The notes beneath the pieces are model-generated. The model was given only the letters and a program-made list of their open reading frames with translations, did not search any database and was not told the origin of the DNA. Source: JACCXJ01 sp052387115 (GTDB lineage: Bacteria > Pseudomonadota > Gammaproteobacteria > JACCXJ01). From it: DNA of 29,543 nucleotides. A program made the position numbers and the translations under genes. Below are positions 24,220 to 29,543 of the stretch, piece after piece (position 1 is the stretch's first letter; each line of letters opens with the position of its first letter). The stretch covers positions 1-29,543 of the forward strand of contig JBQTJM010000180.1 in the NCBI GenBank assembly GCA_052387115.1, given 5' to 3'.

Positions 24220-25593
24220 TCACAACCACACCCGCACCAGCGCGCCACCCAGCGCCCCGCGCCCGAGCTCCAGCCGGCCACCGTAGACGCCCTCGACGAT
24301 CTCGCGCACCACGGCCAGCCCGATGCCGTGCCCGCCGACCTTCGGATCGGCACGCACCCCGCGCGTGCCGATCGCCGGCTGTGCAGCCTCCGGAACCCCG
24401 GGACCGTCGTCCTCGACCTCGATCACCAAGCCCGTGCCGGCGCCCTCGGGCCGGGCGCGCAGCGCCACCTCCCGCCGCGCCCACTTGCAGGCGTTGTCGA
24501 GCAGGTTGCCCAGAACCTCGACGAGGTCCCCCTCGTCGCCTTGAAACCGGAGCCCTTGTGTCACTTGCAGATCGAAACACACGCCTTTGTCCGCGTGGAC
24601 CTTGGCCAGCGTCCTCTGGAGCTTACGCACCGTCGGTTCCACCTCGATAGGCCGAGCGAGCACCGTACGGCCCGAGGCCGCGGCGCGCTGCAGTTGGTAT
24701 TCGACGGTTCTGTTCAGGCCCTCCACCTCTGCACGCAACAGCGCTTGCAGCGGCGCGGGCGTGTCCTTATCGTCGAGGGCGCTGCGGATCACCGCGAGCG
24801 GCGTCTTGAAGCTGTGGGCGAGGTCCGCCAGGGCGTGACGATAGCGTTCGAGGTGGGCGCCGCGATTGCGCAACAGCGCGTTCAGGCGCTCGGTCAGGAG
24901 ACGCAGCTCACTCGGATAGCTGGAGCGCAACTCGGACTGCCGGCCGGCCTCGATCTCCGCCACCTCGAGGGCCACCCGCCGCAAGGGTGCTAGCCCCCAG
25001 CGCCAGATCAGCCCCTGCACGGCCAGGAGCACCACCGCGGCCCCGACGAGCCATCCCCACAGGCTCTGCCTGAACCCGCGCACCAGCTCGTCGAAGGCGT
25101 CGCTCTGCTCCGCCACATAGAACGTGTAGCCATAGCTCTTCTTCGGGCTCGCTTCCCACAGGACGGCCAGTCCCACAGCAAAGTAGCGCGCGCCGTCTGC
25201 GCCCGTGAGGTCCTGGAACGCCGCGACCCCGGAGCGGTACACGGGCTCGAAGGGCAGACCGAGCCCCAGTATCGACGGCGAGCGCCACACCAGCGCGCCG
25301 CTCGCGGCGTTGACCTGGGCATAGAGGCCCGAGCCCGGTGTTCCGAAACGGGCCTCGGGTAGTCGATCCGGGACCACGAGGCGCTCGGCCGGGTCGAGAT
25401 CGGCCGCGGCGAGCAGGGCGTAGACCTGAACCTTGAGCGCCGCGCGTACCTGGGCCAGGGCGCTGTCGCGGAAGGCACGGTCCAAGGTCAGTCCGGTGAG
25501 CCCGAGAAAGGCCGTGAGCACCACGCTCGCGGCGATCAGGAGCCGCGCGTTGAGCGACAGCCCCACGCGAACCGTCAAACTGATGGGAGTCAA
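24220..25593 (-). CDS. PhoQ-type sensor histidine kinase
   Basis: This is a membrane sensor kinase of 457 residues. Transmembrane helices are at about 17-37 and 179-198, with a periplasmic sensor domain of about 140 residues between them. A HAMP-like linker (WGLAPLRRVALEVAEIEAG) follows. The phospho-acceptor is His260 in LADLAHSFKTPLAVIRSAL. The ATPase domain has the N box NLLDNACKWA, the G1 box EDDGPGVP and the G2 box GGHGIGLAVVREI. The periplasmic domain has scattered acids but I cannot tell its ligand. Its start overlaps the response-regulator stop by four bases. The name PhoQ-like rests on the H-box style and the partner's type; the signal is unknown. Confidence 0.9.
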   Translation of the reverse strand: MTPISLTVRVGLSLNARLLIAASVVLTAFLGLTGLTLDRAFRDSALAQVRAALKVQVYALLAAADLDPAERLVVPDRLPEARFGTPGSGLYAQVNAASGALVWRSPSILGLGLPFEPVYRSGVAAFQDLTGADGARYFAVGLAVLWEASPKKSYGYTFYVAEQSDAFDELVRGFRQSLWGWLVGAAVVLLAVQGLIWRWGLAPLRRVALEVAEIEAGRQSELRSSYPSELRLLTERLNALLRNRGAHLERYRHALADLAHSFKTPLAVIRSALDDKDTPAPLQALLRAEVEGLNRTVEYQLQRAAASGRTVLARPIEVEPTVRKLQRTLAKVHADKGVCFDLQVTQGLRFQGDEGDLVEVLGNLLDNACKWARREVALRARPEGAGTGLVIEVEDDGPGVPEAAQPAIGTRGVRADPKVGGHGIGLAVVREIVEGVYGGRLELGRGALGGALVRVWL

Positions 25594-26282
25594 ACCGATG
25601 GGCCGGGCGACTTGAGGAGGCGGAACCGGTAGCCGCGGCCCCGCAGGGTCTCGATGGGGTTCTGCAGGCGCTCGGGGTCGAGCTTGCGCCTGATACGCGC
25701 CAGCATGACCTCCAGCACGTTGCTGTCGTGGTCCTGGTCCTCGTGGTAGAGGTGTTCGGCTAGATCGGTCTTCGAGATGACCTCACCCGCGTGCAACATC
25801 AGATATTCGAGGATCCGGTATTCGAAGGCCGTCAGCTCGACCGCGGCACCCGCAACTAGGACGCACTCGGCCCGGGTGTCGAGGGCGATCGATCCGAAGG
25901 TGAGCACCGGGTTCGCGAACCCCGCCGCGCGCCGCACGAGCGCCCGCAGGCGCGCCAGCAATTCCTCCATCTCGAAGGGCTTGACGAGATAATCATCCGC
26001 GCCCGCCCCGAGACCCTCGACCTTGTCCTGCCAGCGCCCGCGCGCGGTCAGGATCAAGACCGGGAAGCAGAGCCCGGCCTCCCGCCACCGCCGAATCACC
26101 TCGATACCCGGCAGCTTGGGCAGCCCCAGGTCCACGATGGCCAGATCCACGGGGTAATCGCGGCCGATGAACGCCCCTTCTTCTCCGTCCGCCGCGAGGT
26201 CCACCACATAGCCTTCGCCGCGCAAGCGTTCCGCGAGCTGCTCGCGCAGCGGGGCCTCGTCCTCTACGACCAGGGCGCGCAT
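25590..26282 (-). CDS. PhoP-type response regulator (OmpR family)
   Basis: This is a DNA-binding response regulator of 230 residues. The receiver domain starts MRALVVEDEAPLREQLAERL, with the acidic pocket at Glu7-Asp8-Glu9, the phosphorylated Asp51 in AIVDLGLPKLPGIEVI, Thr in LILTARG and Lys in YLVKPFEMEEL. The C-terminal winged helix reads LTAFEYRILEYLMLHAGEVISKTDLAEHLY and VMLARIRRKL, ending with the wing RGRGYRFRL. It lies between the PepSY gene (24 bases upstream) and the kinase gene, forming one operon on the minus strand. Confidence 0.94.
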   Translation of the reverse strand: MRALVVEDEAPLREQLAERLRGEGYVVDLAADGEEGAFIGRDYPVDLAIVDLGLPKLPGIEVIRRWREAGLCFPVLILTARGRWQDKVEGLGAGADDYLVKPFEMEELLARLRALVRRAAGFANPVLTFGSIALDTRAECVLVAGAAVELTAFEYRILEYLMLHAGEVISKTDLAEHLYHEDQDHDSNVLEVMLARIRRKLDPERLQNPIETLRGRGYRFRLLKSPGPSV

Positions 26283-26306
26283 GCTTGCCCGCGTGGCACG
26301 CGCCCC

Positions 26307-26591
26307 TCAGGGCCGGACCGCGCCGGTGCGGGGGTCCACCTTCAAGACGCGGACGCGCCCGTCGCGGGACAGGATCTTGACGCGCTGGGAACCGCTGTCG
26401 GGTCTCACCCCGAGCACCCGGCCCCCCGTGGCCCGGCGCGCGATGGACGCGGCCCGGTCGCGGTCGGAGGGCGCTCCCTGTACGCCCGGCGGATCGTTCT
26501 GACGCCGGCCCTGGGTGTGTGCGCACAAGGGCACGACCAGGAGGCAGGCCAGTGCCAGGCGGGCAAGAGACTGGATCAGATGCAGGTTCAC
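26307..26591 (-). CDS. Small periplasmic PepSY-like protein upstream of the phoPQ-type genes
   Basis: This encodes a secreted protein of 94 residues in the preferred model. The GTG at 26591 gives a good signal peptide, VNLHLIQSLARLALACLLVVPLCAHTQG; a GTG at 26648 is an in-frame alternative with a 19-residue basic extension. The mature part carries one PepSY-like unit: AASIARRATGGRVLGVRP, then QRVKILSRDGRVRVLKVDPRTG. I know such proteins beside PhoP/PhoQ-like pairs, where they may modulate the sensor in the periplasm. The operon order PepSY-regulator-kinase supports that role here. Confidence 0.82.
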   Translation of the reverse strand: MNLHLIQSLARLALACLLVVPLCAHTQGRRQNDPPGVQGAPSDRDRAASIARRATGGRVLGVRPDSGSQRVKILSRDGRVRVLKVDPRTGAVRP

Positions 26592-26648
26592 CGTCCTTCT
26601 TGAGACCGCGATTGCGCTCGGCTTATCCCAGCGATCACGAACCGCCAC

Positions 26649-26674
26649 AGCGCTCCGAGTTTGTGAAAAAATCG
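26649..26674. repeat. 26-nt dispersed repeat, copy 2
   Basis: It matches 2607-2632 with two differences. On the minus strand its T6 run directly follows a hairpin (26677-26695), so here it is also part of a possible terminator. Confidence 0.6.
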
Positions 26675-26695
26675 TCGCGACCGAAGGGAGGTCGC
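26666..26695 (-). terminator. Possible intrinsic terminator upstream of the PepSY operon
   Basis: On the minus strand, arms GCGACC and GGTCGC enclose a seven-base loop and are followed, after five bases, by TTTTTT. It would end transcripts from the nitrilase/RraA side before the PepSY gene. The gap between stem and T-run makes it a weak call. Confidence 0.35.
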
Positions 26696-26765
26696 AACGC
26701 GAGAGCCCGAGCGCAGTAGGTTTTTTCCCGAGCTATTCCACGCGCGGTCACAATCCCTCTTTTTT

Positions 26766-26865
26766 GATCCCCTCACCCTAGCCACACTCCCGGAGGGAGA
26801 GGGAGAAAAGGCAGTGCCTCTCTCGGAGGGAGAGGGGATCCAAGGAGGCGATTTATGACCGTGGC
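26766..26865. repeat. REP/MITE-like palindromic repeat, copy 2 (3' of the nitrilase gene)
   Basis: It is the second copy of the element at 7021-7115, in the same orientation. It starts GATCCCCTCACCCTA, carries GGGAGAGGGAGAAAAGGCAG and closes with GAGAGGGGATC, with the same tail through GACCGTGGC. It is a few bases longer because of an insertion in the left arm. Its tail end lies about 20 bases from the stop of the nitrilase gene. The 295-base gap 26592-26886 holds nothing else beyond the 26-nt repeat and the terminator candidate. Confidence 0.85.
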
Positions 26866-26886
26866 AAGTATATCAGCCCCAGTATA

Positions 26887-27723
26887 TCAACCTGGGGGCT
26901 CGGGTCCGGTGAACACGCGGTCGTGCTGCAGCGCCGGGATCATGCGCCGCACCTCATCGACCTTCCCGGGGTCGATGTCGGCAACGATGAAGCCAGGCGC
27001 GTCTCCGCCGTCGGCCAGGACCCGTCCCCAGGGATCCACGATCAAGGAATGGCCATAGGTGGCCCGCCCGCTCCTGCGCACGCCGCACTGGCCGGGTGCG
27101 AACACATAGCTGCCGGTCTCGACGGCGCGGGCGCGCACCAAGAGGTGCCAGTGGGCCTGGCCGGTGGTGCGGGTGAAGGCCGCGGGGATCGCCAGATAGC
27201 GCGCGCCGGCCTGGGCCAGGGCCCGGTAGAGATACGGGAAGCGCAGGTCATAGCAGACCGAGAGCCCGAGCACGCCCCACGGCGTCCCGGCGGTGACCGC
27301 TCGGTCCCCGGCCTCCACGGTGGCCGTCTCACGGTAGCTCTCACCGGCCCTGAGGTTGACATCGAAGAGGTGGATCTTGTCGTACACGGCCGTGATGTGC
27401 CCGTCGGAATCGATTAAGTAAGAACGGTTGTTGAGCTTGCCGCTCTCGACCTTGATGGATAGCGATCCGAGGAGGATCCAGGCGCGCAGCTCGCGCGCGA
27501 GGGTGCGAAATCGCGGGATCGCCGGGTGGCTCTCCTCGGGCCGGGCCTCCGCGAGAAGCATGGCGTCGTTGACCTGAATGAGGGAAAAGTTCTCCGGCAG
27601 GCAGATGAGCTCGGCCCCGGCGGCGCGTGCGGCGCGGACCAGGGCTTCGGTCTCGGCGAGGTTGTGTGTCAGATCGTCGTCCGCGCAGTTCTGGATGCAG
27701 GCGACTTTGAATGCGGCGCTCAT
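26887..27723 (-). CDS. Carbon-nitrogen hydrolase, nitrilase superfamily (Nit1/deaminated-glutathione amidase-like)
   Basis: This is a cytosolic amidase of 278 residues with the Glu-Lys-Cys triad intact: Glu44 in LICLPENFSLI, Lys116 in VYDKIHLFDV and Cys157 in GLSVCYDLRFP. The sequence FDVNLRAGESYRET and the end DPWGRVLADGGDAPGFIVADID match the NitFhit/Nit1 branch. Known members hydrolyse deaminated glutathione or omega-amides, so metabolite repair is likely here. The start is MSAAFKVACIQ at 27723. It follows an rraA-like gene on the same strand by 73 bases. The substrate is inferred from the family branch only. Confidence 0.9.
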   Translation of the reverse strand: MSAAFKVACIQNCADDDLTHNLAETEALVRAARAAGAELICLPENFSLIQVNDAMLLAEARPEESHPAIPRFRTLARELRAWILLGSLSIKVESGKLNNRSYLIDSDGHITAVYDKIHLFDVNLRAGESYRETATVEAGDRAVTAGTPWGVLGLSVCYDLRFPYLYRALAQAGARYLAIPAAFTRTTGQAHWHLLVRARAVETGSYVFAPGQCGVRRSGRATYGHSLIVDPWGRVLADGGDAPGFIVADIDPGKVDEVRRMIPALQHDRVFTGPEPPG

Positions 27724-27796
27724 GGAAGGCGGCTCTCGATCGGGGCGTATGCCCGCGGAAGCATGGAACCTGCCAGGCGCTCCCGCAATGCGAGCC

Positions 27797-28276
27797 TCAG
27801 AGCAGACGCTCGCTCGCTACCACGATACCGTCCCGATCGGCATAGAGGTGATCCCCGGGCACAAAGGTGACGCCGGAGAAGGTCACCGGGAGGTCGCGGT
27901 CGCCAGCCCCTTTCTTGGCGCTCTTGCGGGGATGGGTGCCCAGCGCCTTGACTCCGATGGCGACACAAGCGATCGCTTCGGAGTCACGGATACAGCCATA
28001 CACGAGGAGCCCTGCCCAGCCATTCCGGTGTGCCTGGCCGGCCAGGACATCGCCTACCAGCGCACAGCAGAGCGATCCACCGCCATCGACGACCAGGACC
28101 CGCCCCTCGCCGGGCTTTTCGAGAGCCGCCCGCACCAGGCTGTTGTCCTCGTGCACCTTGACGGTGGCGATCGGTCCCGAAAAACATGAGAGCCCGCCGT
28201 AATCGCGAAACCCGGGTGCGACAACCCGGACCCCGGCCTCGTGGCGGTCGCAGAGATCGGCCGTGGTGAAGCTCAC
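27797..28276 (-). CDS. rraA: RraA family protein (RNase E inhibitor / HMG aldolase fold)
   Basis: This encodes 159 residues, starting with GTG at 28276 after a good GGAGGG six bases upstream. The open frame continues far upstream (to 29521) but that part runs antisense through gdhA and is not coding. Family motifs are FTTADLCDRH at the start, GPIATVKVHEDNSLVRAAL, VVDGGGSLCCALVGDVLAGQAHRNGWAGLLVYGCIRD, and a C-terminal VTFVPGDHLYADRDGIVVA. In E. coli RraA inhibits RNase E; related proteins are metal-dependent 4-hydroxy-4-methyl-2-oxoglutarate/oxaloacetate aldolases with a GxxxxxxRD-type site, also seen here (YGCIRD). The sequence does not separate these roles. Confidence 0.88.
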   Translation of the reverse strand: MSFTTADLCDRHEAGVRVVAPGFRDYGGLSCFSGPIATVKVHEDNSLVRAALEKPGEGRVLVVDGGGSLCCALVGDVLAGQAHRNGWAGLLVYGCIRDSEAIACVAIGVKALGTHPRKSAKKGAGDRDLPVTFSGVTFVPGDHLYADRDGIVVASERLL

Positions 28277-28855
28277 GCACCGCCCTCCGGCAATACGTCC
28301 ATGGAATTGGATCTCATCCGCAAAGCCGTCACGGTGCGGACGAGATCGGCCGGCCGCGAGCATTGGGCCTTGGGGATCGCCCGGCGCGGAGCGGGACAGT
28401 CGCACGGTGGTGGGGGCGCGTTGCTCACGGCGTGATCGTCCCGCTCGCATTGTCCCGTTCGGACCCGGGGGTTGCGGTGGTGCCGAAGTATGGTCGAGGG
28501 GCGCGAACGGGTCAATGAGGGCTTGCGTCCGATCGAGAACAGCACGCCGGAACCGCATGGAAGCTATGCGGTGCGGAAGGCCCGTCGCAAAGGGCGTGCG
28601 CCTCACACATCCCGGCGAGGATTGATCACGCAATCGCTCGGCTTCCCGACGAACGGTAAGCACAGCATTGCCGAGAAACGAGCCACCTCGGCGGGTTCGC
28701 GCAAGCCCCGGATCTCGGGCCGATGAAGGGCCCGAAACCTTCCAGTTCGAGGTGTTTGACAGCTCACGAAGCCCAGCAGTACTATGCCTCTTGGGTGAAA
28801 AGGGGCGTTTAAAATCCCGATCCTGGTTACTGTCTGATACGCAGGGGGTCAAGCA
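28277..28855. other. Intergenic region between rraA and gdhA
   Basis: These 579 bases divide two divergent genes. I see no convincing gene in it; open frames are short and Arg-rich. It contains a hairpin at 28716-28734 (CGGGCC and GGCCCG arms) and, 22 bases further, a good sigma70-type promoter for gdhA at 28756-28785. Confidence 0.6.
28756..28785 (+). promoter_or_regulatory. Sigma70-type promoter of gdhA
   Basis: TTGACA (28756-28761) matches the consensus -35 box. TACTAT (28780-28785), 18 bases later, is a good -10 box. Transcription would begin near 28792, leaving a leader of about 64 bases before the gdhA ATG. Confidence 0.65.
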
Positions 28856-29543
28856 ATGGCCGTTACCGATCATGTCGATCTGCCGACGTTCATCGAGGGG
28901 GTGAAGAAACGCAATCCGGGACAAGCTGAATTTGTTCAGGCGGTGCAGGAAGTCGCCGAGGATATTTTCGACTTCATCGCCGACAAGGAACCATATCACC
29001 ATTACCAAATCCTTCGGCGAATCGCCGAGCCGGACCGGGTGATCTCCTTCCGCGTCTGCTGGGAGGACGATAACAGCAATATCCGCGTCCAGCGCGGATG
29101 GCGCGTTCAGAACAACAATGCGATCGGGCCCTATAAGGGCGGCATCCGTTTCCATCCTACGGTGACGGAGAGCGTTCTCAAGTTCCTCGCCTTCGAGCAG
29201 ACCTTCAAGAATGCTTTGACCGGCCTTCCAATGGGGGGCGGCAAGGGCGGGGCAAATTTCAATCCCAAGGGCAAGAGCGACCATGAAGTGATGCGCTTCT
29301 GCCAGAGCTTCATGACCGAGCTCTATCGCCATGTCGGCGCGGACGTCGACGTGCCGGCGGGCGATATCGGCGTCGGCGCGCGCGAGATCGGCTATATGTT
29401 CGGCCAGTACAAGCGAATCACCAACCAGTTCACCGGCGTGCTCACCGGCAAGGGCATCGAATATGGCGGCTCTCTGATCCGGCCCGAGGCGACCGGCTAT
29501 GGCGCGGTCTATTTTCTCCACAATATGCTCAAGACCAAGGGCC
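28856..29543 (+). CDS. gdhA: NADP-type glutamate dehydrogenase, 5' part (cut by the window end)
   Basis: This enzyme interconverts 2-oxoglutarate plus ammonia and glutamate. The first 229 codons are present, starting MAVTDHVDLPTFIEGVKKRNPGQ, with a G-rich ribosome-binding site seven bases upstream. Diagnostic segments are VQRGWRVQNNNAIGPYKGGIRFHP, the glutamate-binding/active-site stretch LTGLPMGGGKGGANFNPKGK (with the catalytic Lys), VDVPAGDIGVGAREIGYMFGQYK with the catalytic Asp, and RPEATGYGAVYF leading into the Rossmann domain. This hexameric bacterial type (about 450 residues) is usually NADP-specific. Codon use appears less GC-rich than in the other housekeeping genes here. The gene is intact as far as seen. 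Confidence 0.95.
   Translation, partial: MAVTDHVDLPTFIEGVKKRNPGQAEFVQAVQEVAEDIFDFIADKEPYHHYQILRRIAEPDRVISFRVCWEDDNSNIRVQRGWRVQNNNAIGPYKGGIRFHPTVTESVLKFLAFEQTFKNALTGLPMGGGKGGANFNPKGKSDHEVMRFCQSFMTELYRHVGADVDVPAGDIGVGAREIGYMFGQYKRITNQFTGVLTGKGIEYGGSLIRPEATGYGAVYFLHNMLKTKG

Noticed and set aside
28277..29521. A long minus-strand frame continuous with rraA.
   Set aside because: It runs antisense through gdhA and its upstream region. RraA homology and a strong ribosome-binding site start at 28276.
1..29543. CRISPR arrays, rRNA genes and insertion-sequence transposases.
   Set aside because: No regularly spaced repeats of CRISPR length, no rRNA sequence and no transposase or integrase motifs were found on either strand.

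Overview
The window is about 29.5 kb of GC-rich chromosomal DNA from a gammaproteobacterium. The main evidence is the gene order ychF-pth-rplY-(insert)-prs-tRNA-Gln-ispE-lolB-TPR lipoprotein, divergent from hemA. This is the arrangement I recall from Pseudomonas and Chromatiales-like bacteria. The species cannot be named from the sequence alone, and a Chromatiales-like or related lineage is only a guess.

Layout. (1) 87-2524, minus strand: ychF, pth and rplY. (2) 2525-5925: an accessory insert that breaks the usual prs-rplY adjacency. It holds GC-rich hairpins, a small secreted protein gene, a group II-like reverse transcriptase (RT) with a hairpin leader, two small paired genes of unknown function, and a decayed second copy of the secreted protein gene. 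(3) 5926-10327, minus strand: prs, tRNA-Gln(UUG), ispE, lolB and a TPR lipoprotein gene. (4) 10701-11951, plus: hemA, not followed by prfA. (5) 11958-14869: surface-polysaccharide genes. These are a glycosyltransferase/sugar-phosphate-transferase fusion and a neuD-like gene that is interrupted by an opposite-strand acetyltransferase gene and cut off at its 3' end. (6) 14866-21460: a complete Wadjet (jetABCD) plasmid-defence operon that starts inside the neuD remnant. (7) 21597-23303: an acyl-CoA synthetase gene. (8) 23304-24187: a low-GC small-protein/nucleotidyltransferase module between 21-nt direct repeats. (9) 24220-26591, minus: a PepSY protein and a PhoP/PhoQ-type two-component system. 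(10) 26887-28276, minus: a nitrilase-family amidase and an RraA-like protein. (11) 28856-end: the 5' part of an NADP-type glutamate dehydrogenase gene with a clear sigma70-type promoter.

The housekeeping genes cover translation (Pth, L25, YchF, tRNA-Gln), nucleotide and isoprenoid precursors (Prs, IspE), lipoprotein sorting (LolB) and haem synthesis (HemA). The accessory parts lie at the breaks in conserved gene order. The Wadjet operon is a known system. The least understood locus is the RT region at about 3.0-5.9 kb, where an RT gene with an unusual palindromic leader sits between two diverged copies of a small exported protein gene.
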